This document shows positions 1 through 7,371 of a stretch of DNA of 64,000 nucleotides, one piece after another. Positions within the stretch are counted from its first letter, which is position 1. Each line of letters opens with the position of its first letter. Origin of the DNA: Acidobacteriota bacterium (GTDB lineage Bacteria > Acidobacteriota > Vicinamibacteria > Vicinamibacterales > UBA2999); the NCBI GenBank assembly GCA_020851565.1, contig JADZCN010000046.1, positions 1 through 64,000 of the forward strand, read 5' to 3'. Below the pieces are notes generated by a model, which ran no database searches, was not told the DNA's origin, and saw only the letters and a program-made list of their open reading frames with translations. Position numbers and translations under genes: made by a program.

Positions 1-288
1 CCAGATCTCGGCTTCGCCCTCGGCCTCGGCCAGCCGGCCCTGGCTGTTGATGAAGTTGGTCTCGACGCGGTTGAAGTCGTCTTCGGCCTGCGCGTACATG
101 AGGCCGAACACGACGTCGGCGTCGGTCTTGCCGTAGATGTGGGGCACGCCCCAGTCGTCGCGGATGATGGTGATGCCCTGGGCGCGCTCGCGCCAGGCCG
201 CGACGCGCGGCTCCTCGGGAGGCGCGGCGGGCTGCGACGAGCACGAGACGATGAGCACGAGGGACAGGAGGGCGACGAGCTTCTTCAT
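1..288 (-). CDS. Penicillin acylase family lipoprotein, N-terminal part
   Basis: Only the first 96 codons are inside the window; the gene continues past the left edge, so no stop is seen. The start codon is at 286-288. The product opens with a lipoprotein signal (MKKLVALLSLVLIVSC, lipobox Cys 16). From residue 39 it reads ITIIRDDWGVPHIYGKTDAD and then FGLMYAQAEDDFNRVE, the conserved N-terminus of the penicillin acylase / acyl-homoserine-lactone acylase group of Ntn hydrolases. Members hydrolyse amide bonds of acylated substrates after self-cleavage. The catalytic beta-chain serine would lie outside the window, so substrate and activity cannot be judged. Confidence 0.85.
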   Translation of the reverse strand, partial: MKKLVALLSLVLIVSCSSQPAAPPEEPRVAAWRERAQGITIIRDDWGVPHIYGKTDADVVFGLMYAQAEDDFNRVETNFINSQGRLAEAEGEAEIW

Positions 289-476
289 GCGGGCTCCAGG
301 CGAGGAAGTGAGGCGCCGGCAACCGTGGCCGGCCGCGTGGATTGTGACACAGGTTGGCGCCGGGCCAAGGTGAGGTCGTTGTTGATTTCGGTGTGGCGGG
401 GTACAGCCGAGGTCTTGCCAGCCGGGCGGTTCACATAGATGGAGTGATTGGCGCCTTCGCGCAAGAGTCCGCACTC
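285..476 (-). pseudogene. HicA toxin remnant
   Basis: Read on the minus strand in the frame that ends at 285-287, this stretch encodes CGLLREGANHSIYVN followed by RPAGKTSAVPRHTEINNDL. That is the C-terminal core of HicA mRNA-interferase toxins, including the catalytic His region (GANHS) and the PRH motif. The toxin N-terminus (the usual KRRELI... start) is missing and there is no start codon in frame. The tail after EINNDL is not HicA-like. The remnant overlaps the end of the hicB reading frame in another frame, so it looks like the product of a deletion joining hicB to hicA out of frame. It is almost certainly non-functional. Confidence 0.6.
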
Positions 477-643
477 TCGATCAACTCGCGATTGGCTTGC
501 AGGACCAATTCCACAGCCTCGTGCAGGTTGGCGCGCGCCTCCTCGAGGGTGGCTCCCTGGGTGTTCGCACCCGGAAGCTCCTCGACGAATCCGATGTACC
601 CTTCAGGGACTTTCCGAAACACCGCAGTCAACTGGAGTTCCAT
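431..643 (-). CDS. hicB: HicB-like antitoxin (altered C-terminus)
   Basis: Seventy-residue protein of the HicB antitoxin family: MELQLTAVFRKVPEGYIGF then VEELPGANTQGATLEEARAN, the partial RNase-H-like fold typical of short HicB proteins. HicB neutralises HicA by direct binding. I take the ATG at 641-643 because the conserved domain begins exactly there; an upstream in-frame start would add an unrelated 51-residue extension. The last 14 residues (SADSCAKAPITPSM) are read from what used to be hicA in a different frame, so the native C-terminus is lost. With the toxin destroyed, this is an orphan antitoxin relic that may still be expressed. Confidence 0.7.
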   Translation of the reverse strand: MELQLTAVFRKVPEGYIGFVEELPGANTQGATLEEARANLHEAVELVLQANRELIESADSCAKAPITPSM

Positions 644-661
644 CGAGTGATGATACTCCTC

Positions 662-1003
662 ATGACTGAACTTCCCTGTCTCGACCTGCTCGGGGCCACC
701 CCGCGGATTCTCCGCGGCCTGATGGCCGGGCTCTCGCAGGATGATCTGCGCTGGAAGCCCGGGCCGGCAATTCGAAAGGCAGCGCGAGGCCAACATCCAT
801 TACCTGCGCGGATTGCCGGCGAGCGCGGGGCGCCGAGTCGCTTACCACAAGGGGGCGGCGACGGAGATTACGCTGGAGAACATGCTCCACGAGTGGCCAT
901 GTACGATCTGGGGCACATCCGCCAGGTCGCGGAGTGGGTACGAGCGCGCAAGCACTGGGAGGGCGCCGGGCCGCTCGGTGCGGACTACAACCTGCGGCCC
1001 TGA
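662..1003 (+). pseudogene. Decayed DinB-family protein
   Basis: Three pieces of one DinB_2-type four-helix protein can be read in order but not in one frame. Residues LDLLGATPRILRGLMAGLSQ come from frame 2 (from ATG 662). FERQREANIHYLRGLPASAG with EITLENMLHEWP comes from frame 3 (about 771-898). MYDLGHIRQVAEWVRARKHW with GAGPLGADYNLRP is back in frame 2 (899-1003). Roughly 50 residues that should link the first two pieces are missing, and one base is missing at about 898. DinB proteins are metal-binding helical bundles, often thiol-dependent enzymes. The last ~60 bp recur at 1668-1727. Confidence 0.65.
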
Positions 1004-1112
1004 GAGACGTCACTCGCGCTGCACGGCCCCCGCAACCGGGCTGGCCGCGTGGATGGTGAACACAGTTGACACCGCGCCGACCGACCGCACACTCTCGGGC
1101 CGTGCTCGAGCT
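943..1112 (+). repeat. ~170-bp direct repeat, left copy
   Basis: This copy starts inside the DinB tail (AGCGCGCAAGCA) and runs to CGTGCTCGAGCT. It matches 1668-1839 almost throughout, with shared blocks GGGCGCCGGGCCGCTCGGTG, TGCGGACTACAACCTGCGGC and ACTCTCGGGCC. The two copies bracket a small toxin-antitoxin module. A shorter third match (GCCGGCCGCGTGGATTGTGA) lies at about 328-350. Confidence 0.8.
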
Positions 1113-1140
1113 CGCAATGCCGAGGTGCCGCCACCGAGCG

Positions 1141-1146
1141 TAGAAT
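1141..1146 (+). promoter_or_regulatory. Candidate -10 box of the antitoxin gene
   Basis: TAGAAT lies seven bases before the ATG at 1153 and there is no Shine-Dalgarno sequence between them. The spacing suggests a leaderless transcript. The same arrangement is seen before genes at 55320 and 56782. Confidence 0.35.
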
Positions 1147-1152
1147 GGACTC

Positions 1153-1374
1153 ATGAGGATCGACGATCTCGAGGCCGAAGCGCTCAAGCTGGACCCGAAG
1201 AGCCGGGCGCGCCTCGCCGAACGTCTGCTGAAGAGTCTCGACAATCTTGCACCGGACGAGATCGATCACATCTGGGCAGAAGAGGCAGAGAGAAGGGCTG
1301 ACGCCCAGGATGCCGGTACGCTCTCGTCTCGGCCCGCCGAGGATGTGTTTCGGGACGCTCGCGCGCGGATCTGA
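1153..1374 (+). CDS. Addiction module antitoxin (TIGR02574-type)
   Basis: A 73-residue acidic helical protein, MRIDDLEAEALKLDPKSRAR and then LAERLLKSLDNLAPDEIDHI, the typical form of the putative addiction module component family that pairs with RelE/ParE toxins. It would bind and neutralise the toxin and autoregulate the module through its N-terminus. The toxin gene starts two bases after its stop (GTG at 1377), the usual operon order. The paired toxin is frameshifted, so the antitoxin is probably a passenger. The module sits between two ~170-bp direct repeats. Confidence 0.75.
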   Translation: MRIDDLEAEALKLDPKSRARLAERLLKSLDNLAPDEIDHIWAEEAERRADAQDAGTLSSRPAEDVFRDARARI

Positions 1375-1376
1375 CC

Positions 1377-1666
1377 GTGCGCGTCACGTTCAACGAGTTG
1401 GCCGAACGCGAACTCAACGACGCGGCGCAGTACTACGAACTCGAGCAGCCGGGGCTCGGCGGCGCCTTCATCACGGATGTCCAGAAGTGCGCCGATGCGA
1501 TTCTGGCTTACCCGCTCGCCGGCTCGATTGTCCGAGGCAGCATTAGGCGCCGGCTGTGCCAACGTTTCCCGTACGGGCTCCTTATACCCTGAGCCAGGAC
1601 GAACTTCGCATCCTCGCGGTCATGCATCTCAGTCGGCGGCCCAGCTACTGGGTGGGCCGGACGTGA
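1377..1666 (+). pseudogene. Frameshifted RelE/ParE-type toxin
   Basis: The first 71 codons (GTG start) read as a RelE/ParE ribonuclease/gyrase-poison fold: MRVTFNELAERELNDAAQYY, later RRRLCQRFPYGLL. They stop early at 1590-1592. From 1592 another frame continues the family C-terminus: SQDELRILAVMHLSRRPSYW VGRT and a stop at 1664-1666. Loss of one base around 1583-1590 explains the break. The toxin lacks its C-terminal strand and helix and is probably inactive. A sequencing error in this short T/C run is the alternative. Confidence 0.7.
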
Positions 1667-1667
1667 C

Positions 1668-1839
1668 AGCGCGCAAGCATTCGGAGGGCGCCGGGCCGCT
1701 CGGTGCGGACTACAACCTGCGGCCCTGAGAGACGCCACCCGCGCTGTACGGCCCCCGCAACGGGGCCGGCCGCGCGGATTGTGAACACAGGTTGACAGCG
1801 GGCCAACCCGACCGCAGACTCTCGGGCCACGCTCGAGCT
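1668..1839 (+). repeat. ~170-bp direct repeat, right copy
   Basis: Second copy of the repeat at 943-1112. It begins two bases after the frameshifted toxin stop codon and ends where the M28 peptidase remnant begins. It still encodes the DinB C-terminus (GAGPLGADYNLRP plus stop) although no DinB gene precedes it, showing that the left copy carries the original context. Confidence 0.8.
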
Positions 1840-1841
1840 AC

Positions 1842-3305
1842 TCCCCACGACGCGAATTCATCGGCTGGGCGCCGCGGCCGGTGGCCGTGCCGCCCGGTGA
1901 CTCCACCGGCACCGAGCTGAACGCCAACACCATCCGCGCCGACCTCGACACCATCGTCGGGTTCTCGAGGGAGAGCCGCGCGACGAAGGAGATAGGCAGC
2001 GGCCAGCAATGGGGCCGCATCTCGGGCTTCCCGTCCAGCGCGAAGACCGTGGCGTGGACCGTGGAGCAGTTCCGGAAGGCGGGCATCGCCGACGTGAAGA
2101 CGCAGCCCTTCGCGCAGGATCCGAAGTCCTCGTTCTGGCTGCCGCTCTCGTGGGAGCTGCGCCTGCTGGGCGATCCCGCCTTCGGCCCCGGCACGGCGGA
2201 CGTGGTGCTCGACTCCGCGATGCCGCTGTCGCCGTCCGAGCTGGCCTCCGGGCCGCTCACCGCGCCGCTGGTCTTCGTCGGCTCCGCCAGCCCGGCGCTG
2301 CAGCAGCACATCGACGTCGGCGGGAAGATCGCGGTGCAACTGGTCGTCCCGCAGGCGCACATGGTCTTCGAGCGCGACCCGGTGGTGCCGCGCGCGCAGG
2401 CGCTCTTCAAGCGCGGCGCGGTGGGCGTCATCAACCTGATGCGCCAGCCCGGCAACGAGCGCGCGAAGGACTTCAGCAACTGCGGCGGCCCGTGCTTCAA
2501 CGTCGGCGGGCGGGACGGCTTCTTCCTGGAGCGCGTGCTGGATCGCGCGGCCCAGGCCGGCCTGAAGGACGCCGTGCGCGCACAGCTCTCCCTGAAGACC
2601 GAATCGCGCACGGGACTCACCGCCGAGAACGGCGTGGCCGTCATCCCCGGGCGGCGGCCGGGCGAGGCCGTCATCGTCAACGCTCACGTGGACGCGTGGT
2701 TCGACGGCGCGGGCGACAACGCCGACGGCCTGGCGGTGATGGTGGCGCTGGCGCGCCACTTCGCGAGGCCGGAGCACCGTCCGGAGCGGACGATGGTGTT
2801 CGTGGCGAGCGCCGGCCATCACAGCCCCGGGTTGAACGGCCCGCGGGCGTTCCTGTAGGCGAACCCCGAACTGGCGAAGGCGGCGGTGATGACGCTGAAC
2901 ATCGAGCACGTGGCGCAGCGGCACTTCTCGCCGGCGCGGAGCGTGGCGGCGGACCGCTACCTCGAGGCCATCGCCGACGTGGGCGAGGCGCCCATCGTGG
3001 CGGGCGTCTCGAACGGCTCGCCGTTCCTGGACGCGCTACTGGACCAGGGCGTGACGCGCTACGGCGTGAACTTCGTCTCGGACCGGTCGCGGATGGAGAG
3101 TGGCGAGACGGGCGGGTATCGCAGCCTCGACATCGCGCGGCTGACGATCATGCAGGCGCCGCCGCTGTATCACACGACGGGCGAGGGCACGGATGTCATC
3201 TCCACGCCTGGGCTGGAGCGCATCGCGCGGTTCTTCGTGTGGTTCCTGAAGGAGGTGGACAGGGCGCCCAGGGAGCGCATCAATCCCGCGGCGCCGCCGC
3301 GATAG
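1842..3305 (+). pseudogene. M28-type secreted peptidase, 5'-truncated and interrupted
   Basis: One reading frame encodes a zinc aminopeptidase-like domain: GVINLMRQPG, VIVNAHVDAWFDGAGDNADG (metal ligands His and Asp), ALARHF and VFVASAGHHSPGLNGPRAFL. It is then cut by a TAG at 2856-2858. The frame continues without a shift as ANPELAKAAVMTLNIEHVAQ down to a stop at 3303-3305. The beginning has no signal peptide: it emerges directly from the direct repeat, with GTG 1881 as the only plausible start. Loss of the 5' end plus the stop make it a pseudogene. Readthrough of the amber codon would be needed for a full product. Confidence 0.75.
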
Positions 3306-3459
3306 CGCTGCTCGATGGCGCCGGCTGCCAGGCAGCCTGGCGCGGGTGGCCATCTTCTGGCAATTGCCGCTCGCTGCCTATCTCGGTCTTTGGTGCTTAT
3401 CCCGCTACCTTCGATCCGCCGGATCGGAACGAGGCAGCGCGCACAAAGGTGACGAGGGG

Positions 3460-3584
3460 GAAGGAGTTGACGACGGGTCCGTCGCGCATGAGAATTGCGC
3501 GACCGATGCCGACAGACACCGGGCTTCGGGCGGCTTGGCGGGACGAGCCATCAATTCCGGCCGTCCGCCTATACAACGTTAGAC
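3460..3584 (+). other. attC-like recombination site 1 (degenerate left arm)
   Basis: The right end is a clear core site, GTTAGAC at 3578-3584 (GTTRRRY), with CGGCCGTCCGCC before it as the L' arm. The left arm near GGAGTTGACGACGG is poorly conserved. The inner part holds a small hairpin (GTCGCGCATG...TTGCGCGAC). The whole unit is related to 10650-10775, which supports a common origin as a long cassette recombination site. It marks the left boundary of the first recognisable cassette (3579 onward). Confidence 0.5.
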
Positions 3585-3593
3585 GCCACTACA

Positions 3594-4331
3594 ATGAATT
3601 ACGTCGCTTCTACACTTGCGTTGTTCGTGCTGGCCTGCATGCCGACGACAGGCGCCGCGGTACAGAATCTACCGGCGACCGCGGAGAGTGTGAGATGGGA
3701 GGTATCGGCACCTCTCACGAGCGATGATCGAGCATCGATCATTGCTGTCGTGATTCGTGTTGGACTGAAGGCGCCTGCATTGGTACGAGACTCGGATATC
3801 TCCGTAGCAGGTTGCACGGCCGTCGAGATTGAATCTACGCGAGAGCTGTCTGGGGCTCGCGTGTCTTGGCAGGTCCTGTCGGTGATGCGGTCGAGCGGGG
3901 GCTGCCCAGTACGGCGACCTTCGCAGGGGCGCATAGTGAGGCACGGAGCCTGGAGAGCCATCATCGATAGCCGCTTCAATCCGAACCAGTTCCAGGGCTG
4001 GCGCGTTGTCGACCGCACCTGGCACAGTGACATTTTCCTGGCACCGGATGTTTCATTTGCAGTTGCGGAGGCGGCGATTCTGTCGCTTCGACGAGGAACC
4101 TTCGTCGACGCACGGCCCCGGAACGAGGTGTCCGGACATCTTGAGATCGATTGGACGACAGCATTTGCAGTACGCCGCGCGATTGATGCGAGTGTGGGGC
4201 CGTCACCAACGGGCTTTCTGGAAATTCAAATCGGCCAGGCCCATGGACGTAGTGGCGGCGGGATCGCGCTGTTTGTGAGCGTTCACGATGGTCAGGTCGT
4301 GCTGCACAGACAAACGGAGTGGATTGCGTAG
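3594..4331 (+). CDS. Secreted protein of unknown function (cassette gene)
   Basis: I do not recognise this 245-residue protein. It has a signal peptide (MNYVASTLALFVLACMPTTG AAVQ) and otherwise a mixed soluble sequence with two or three cysteines, so it is probably exported. The ATG at 3594 lies ten bases after the core site GTTAGAC, and the stop is five bases before the next attC site: the tight packing of an integron cassette. Its codon use is visibly less GC-biased than that of the chromosomal genes further right, consistent with recent acquisition. It has no Shine-Dalgarno sequence and would depend on an upstream promoter. Confidence 0.7.
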   Translation: MNYVASTLALFVLACMPTTGAAVQNLPATAESVRWEVSAPLTSDDRASIIAVVIRVGLKAPALVRDSDISVAGCTAVEIESTRELSGARVSWQVLSVMRSSGGCPVRRPSQGRIVRHGAWRAIIDSRFNPNQFQGWRVVDRTWHSDIFLAPDVSFAVAEAAILSLRRGTFVDARPRNEVSGHLEIDWTTAFAVRRAIDASVGPSPTGFLEIQIGQAHGRSGGGIALFVSVHDGQVVLHRQTEWIA

Positions 4332-4335
4332 AGGC

Positions 4336-4450
4336 GTCTAACAGGCGTTGCAGCCGACGCCGTCCGGGCCGCGTTGCGCGTCCCGGCCGGTTCCCGCGCT
4401 CGGTGGTATCCTGCGCGAGCGCGGCGCGGCTGAACGCCACGTCGTTAGAC
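4336..4450 (+). other. attC recombination site 2
   Basis: A textbook site of 115 bp. R'' is GTCTAAC (4336-4342) and R' is GTTAGAC (4444-4450), exact complements. The inner arms are GGCGTTGCAGCCG and CGGCTGAACGCC; these pair fully if one G in the left arm is extrahelical, which is the strand-recognition signature of integron attC sites. Recombination would occur between G4444 and T4445. Confidence 0.88.
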
Positions 4451-4455
4451 GGCGT

Positions 4456-5385
4456 ATGGGCTACATCATCAGCTCGATGATCAGAACGCTTGTCGCTGCG
4501 CTCCTCGCGGCGGGCTTCTTGTCCGCCGCGGAGTCCTCTCTCGAGCAGGCGTCGCCGATGAGCCTGACCTCGGTCTATCGCGACCTGCCGTACGTGCGCG
4601 ATGGGGAGCCGAGACAGCGGCTCGACCTCTACGTGCCGACGCCACCTGTGCCGAGGGTCTGGGAAAAGCCTCTGACAGCAGTGACTCGTCGCCTGCCCCT
4701 CATCGTATGGATTCATGGCGGCGCGTGGATCATCGGACAGAAGGAAGACACGGTACCGCTCGAGTGGCTCGCCCATGGCTACGCGGTAGCCAGTATCGGC
4801 TACCGCCTCAGCGGTGATGCGATATTCCCGGCGCAGTTGCACGACGTGAAGGCGGCAATTCGCTGGATACGCGCGCATGCGGATCGCTATGCTCTCGACC
4901 CCACCCGGATTGTCGTGTGGGGCGAGTCGGCCGGAGGACACCTGGCTGCCCTTCTCGGCACAACCGGTGACGTGGCCTCGCTGGACGTCGGCGACCACCT
5001 GGAACAATCGAGCCGCGTCAATGCCGTCATCGACTTCTATGGCAACGTCGATCTTGTCGCAGACGCGTCCGCGAATCCAGCCATCGGCACCGTCAAGTCA
5101 CCGCACTCGCAGCTGCTTGGCGGGCCGGTGCTGGAACGCCGGGAGCTCGCGCACCAGGCCAATCCCATCTCCTATGTTTCAAAGGACGATCCGCCCTTCC
5201 TGGTCGTGCATGGCGACGCGGACCGCAACGTTCCCCATGCCCAAAGTGTTCTGCTGGTCGATGCGCTTCGCGCCGCTGGCGTGCGGGTCACGTTCTACTC
5301 CGTCGTGGGCGGCGGGCACGGCGACTTTGCCGATCCGCAAGTGCGACAGCTCGTGACCGACTTTCTCGCCTCGATCACGCGCTGA
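4456..5385 (+). CDS. Secreted alpha/beta-hydrolase esterase (BD-FAE/HSL type)
   Basis: Serine esterase of the alpha/beta-hydrolase fold, 309 residues from ATG 4456. It has an oxyanion-hole motif IHGGAW (about residue 87), nucleophile motif GESAGG (about 157), acid in HGDADRNVP (about 254) and histidine in GGGHGDF (about 287), so the triad is complete. An N-terminal signal (MIRTLVAALLAAGFLSAAES) starts at the alternative ATG 4477, which may be the true start. It is expected to be exported and to hydrolyse short ester substrates. It fills a single cassette between attC sites 2 and 3, starting six bases after the core site GTTAGAC. Confidence 0.85.
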   Translation: MGYIISSMIRTLVAALLAAGFLSAAESSLEQASPMSLTSVYRDLPYVRDGEPRQRLDLYVPTPPVPRVWEKPLTAVTRRLPLIVWIHGGAWIIGQKEDTVPLEWLAHGYAVASIGYRLSGDAIFPAQLHDVKAAIRWIRAHADRYALDPTRIVVWGESAGGHLAALLGTTGDVASLDVGDHLEQSSRVNAVIDFYGNVDLVADASANPAIGTVKSPHSQLLGGPVLERRELAHQANPISYVSKDDPPFLVVHGDADRNVPHAQSVLLVDALRAAGVRVTFYSVVGGGHGDFADPQVRQLVTDFLASITR

Positions 5386-5427
5386 TTGTTGCCTGAGTGT
5401 GTCACCCAGGGCTTCGGTCCGAGTGCC

Positions 5428-5501
5428 GCGTAACATCCGTTTGCGGCCGACGGCGGCCGGCGCGATCGTGAGCCGCCGCGGCTGAAACGCGGACGTTGGG
5501 C
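5428..5501 (+). other. attC recombination site 3
   Basis: A 74-bp imperfect palindrome. The right core site is GTTGGGC (5495-5501), fitting GTTRRRY; the left is GCGTAAC (5428-5434), one base off. The inner arms CCGTTTGCGGCCG and CGGCTGAAACGCGG, and then CGGCGG with CCGCCG, pair with small bulges. It follows the esterase stop by 42 bp. Confidence 0.75.
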
Positions 5502-5529
5502 GCCTGAAAGCTGGACCGCAGGAGCGATA

Positions 5530-6681
5530 ATGACAGCTACCCGGAGACCGCTGGTCATCATCTTGGCTGCCGTCGTCGGTTCGTTCGGCGCAGGCCTGGG
5601 CTTCGCCGTAACAGCATCGCAAGCTGACGCCGAGTTCGCCTCTCGAGTCCGGGCGTACCTTCAGAATCGCGCGGCGAGATCAGCGTTCAGTGCTGCGATT
5701 CTCGTGGCGTCGAAGGGGGAAGTCGTCATTCGAGAAGCGTACGGAATGGCGGACTTCGAACTTGGAGTCCCGCTAAGGCCAGACCACGTGTTCCGGATAG
5801 GTTCGCTGACGAAGCCCTTCACTGCCACGGCCATTCTGCGGCTCCGCGACCAAGGCCGTCTGGAGCTGTCTCGGTCAGTCTGCGACTTCGTTCGTCCCTG
5901 CCCGGCAGCATGGCGCTCCGTTACGATCGCTCACCTTCTGAGCCATACCTCGGGCATACCAGACCGTTTCGGCGACTTGGAGGCTGTTCCGGCGCCGGCG
6001 ACTCGCGCGGAAGTTGATCGTGTTCTTGGGAAGGCCGGTGCATTGGCTCTGAACGCGACCGCTGGTTCGCAGTACTCGTACAGCAACTTCAATTACGTTC
6101 TGCTCGGATACATCATCGAAGCTGTAACCGGCGAGACTTGGGAGGCGTTTCTTCTGGCTCAGCTCCTTACCCCTGCAGGCACGGCCGATACCCGCTACGA
6201 CGATGTGTGGTCTGTGGTGCCGCGACGAGTGCATGGGTATGAGGTGAAAGACGGGCAGCTTCGTATTACCCGCTATACGGATCATGCAGCGTACGCGGCT
6301 GGTGGGCTCCGCTCGACCGTAGACGACCTTCGACGGTGGCACGACGAGTACTGGGCTGGGAGCATCCTGTCAAAGGCGTCGGTCGCTGAGGCGTTGAGAA
6401 CTGGCCTCGGCGACTACGGCTACGGATGGCAGGTCACCACACATTTTGGCAGGCCCGTGCACAATCACACCGGGGGACTGCGTGGCTTTGCGTCGCATCT
6501 CGCTTTCTATCCCAACCAGGAGTTGCTGATCGTGATCCTCTCGAACATAGAGAACGAGAATACGAAGGGTACTGCATGCGATATCGCCGCGCTGGCACTC
6601 AAGGTGGCACCCGTCCCGACGGGAACACCAGAGTGGATCCAGCGCTCGAATGATGAAAGATGTGGCGCTCGGCGACCATGA
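5530..6681 (+). CDS. Exported beta-lactamase-family serine hydrolase
   Basis: A 383-residue penicillin-binding-protein-fold hydrolase (Pfam beta-lactamase, class C / EstB-like). The N-terminus is a membrane or signal segment (PLVIILAAVVGSFGAGLGF). The catalytic motif SLTK has Ser 92, YSN is at about 183 and HTGG at about 313; all three are intact. Such proteins act as D,D-peptidases, esterases or, less often, beta-lactamases; the substrate cannot be told from sequence. The Shine-Dalgarno GGAG precedes the ATG by seven bases. It lies in the cassette after attC site 3 and shares it with the SnoaL-like gene that follows. Confidence 0.87.
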   Translation: MTATRRPLVIILAAVVGSFGAGLGFAVTASQADAEFASRVRAYLQNRAARSAFSAAILVASKGEVVIREAYGMADFELGVPLRPDHVFRIGSLTKPFTATAILRLRDQGRLELSRSVCDFVRPCPAAWRSVTIAHLLSHTSGIPDRFGDLEAVPAPATRAEVDRVLGKAGALALNATAGSQYSYSNFNYVLLGYIIEAVTGETWEAFLLAQLLTPAGTADTRYDDVWSVVPRRVHGYEVKDGQLRITRYTDHAAYAAGGLRSTVDDLRRWHDEYWAGSILSKASVAEALRTGLGDYGYGWQVTTHFGRPVHNHTGGLRGFASHLAFYPNQELLIVILSNIENENTKGTACDIAALALKVAPVPTGTPEWIQRSNDERCGARRP

Positions 6682-6777
6682 GCCGTACCTCGACCGATTG
6701 TTCACTGCTTCTCGAAGAGACGAGCACTGGCACTCTGATTACCGCGTGATAATGCTGTTTGGCGACGGAGGTTGCAG

Positions 6778-7179
6778 ATGGGACCTGGTGAACGAGAAGT
6801 CCGCGAGGTGCATTCAACCTGGATCGATGCCGTCAACGCCGGCGATATTGTCCGCTTGCTCACCTTGATGGCGGACGATGTCGTGTTTCTCAATCCGGGC
6901 CAAGCGCCGTTCTGCCGGGATGGATTCTCCGCCAACTTCTCGGCCGCCCACCAACAGGTTCGGATCCGTTGCATCAGCGAGTTGGAAGAGGTCGTGATCG
7001 TTGGCGAAGTCGCCTACACGCGGAGCCGGGACGCGTTGTCCGTGACCCCGCGTGCTGGCGGGGAAGGCACGCAGCTTGCCGGTCATCGAATGACGGTATA
7101 CCGCAAACAGCCCGACGGCCGCTGGCTCCTAGCCCGCGATGCCCACACGTTGTCCCCGGTTGAGACGCTGAGATCGTAA
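6778..7179 (+). CDS. SnoaL-like / SgcJ-EcaC family protein
   Basis: A 133-residue NTF2-fold protein: EVHSTWIDAVNAGDIVRLLT, then MADDVVFLNPGQAPFCRDGF and a C-terminal strand ending in YRKQPDGRWLLARDAHT. This matches the SgcJ/EcaC branch of the SnoaL superfamily, small cone-shaped alpha+beta proteins that act as isomerases, hydrolases or binding proteins. The ATG at 6778 is chosen because GGAGG ends seven bases upstream. There is no attC site between it and the upstream hydrolase (gap 96 bp), so the two were probably captured as one cassette. attC site 4 follows 62 bp after the stop. Confidence 0.8.
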   Translation: MGPGEREVREVHSTWIDAVNAGDIVRLLTLMADDVVFLNPGQAPFCRDGFSANFSAAHQQVRIRCISELEEVVIVGEVAYTRSRDALSVTPRAGGEGTQLAGHRMTVYRKQPDGRWLLARDAHTLSPVETLRS

Positions 7180-7241
7180 GAGGTTCGTGCTCGGCGATTG
7201 GCAACACTGGCGGGTCGCCGCGGTTGATTGGCGAGTGCGCC

Positions 7242-7340
7242 GCCGAACCAGGCGCTGCACCTGACCGGCGGGGCATGACGGCTTTTTCGTGACATGTAGC
7301 TCACGTGTGCCACGCCGGCTGGTGAGCTGGGTCGTTCGGC
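7242..7340 (+). other. attC recombination site 4
   Basis: A 99-bp imperfect palindrome with exactly complementary ends, GCCGAAC (7242-7248) and GTTCGGC (7334-7340). The inner arms GCTGCACCTGACCGGCG and CGCCGGCTGGTGAGC pair with an extra G and a mismatch in the left arm. The R' box deviates from GTTRRRY at one base. The position between two cassette-like genes supports the call. Confidence 0.75.
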
Positions 7341-7371
7341 CGACGACAACACGTTCTGAGGGGAGAGCGCG

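Noticed and set aside
2009..3727. Long Arg/Ala/Gly-rich frame across the M28 peptidase
   Set aside because: Typical shadow frame of a high-GC gene; the M28 frame explains the sequence.
6650..6868. 72-codon frame overlapping the end of the beta-lactamase-like gene and the SnoaL-like start
   Set aside because: It overlaps two better-supported genes and runs out of frame into the SnoaL-like gene.
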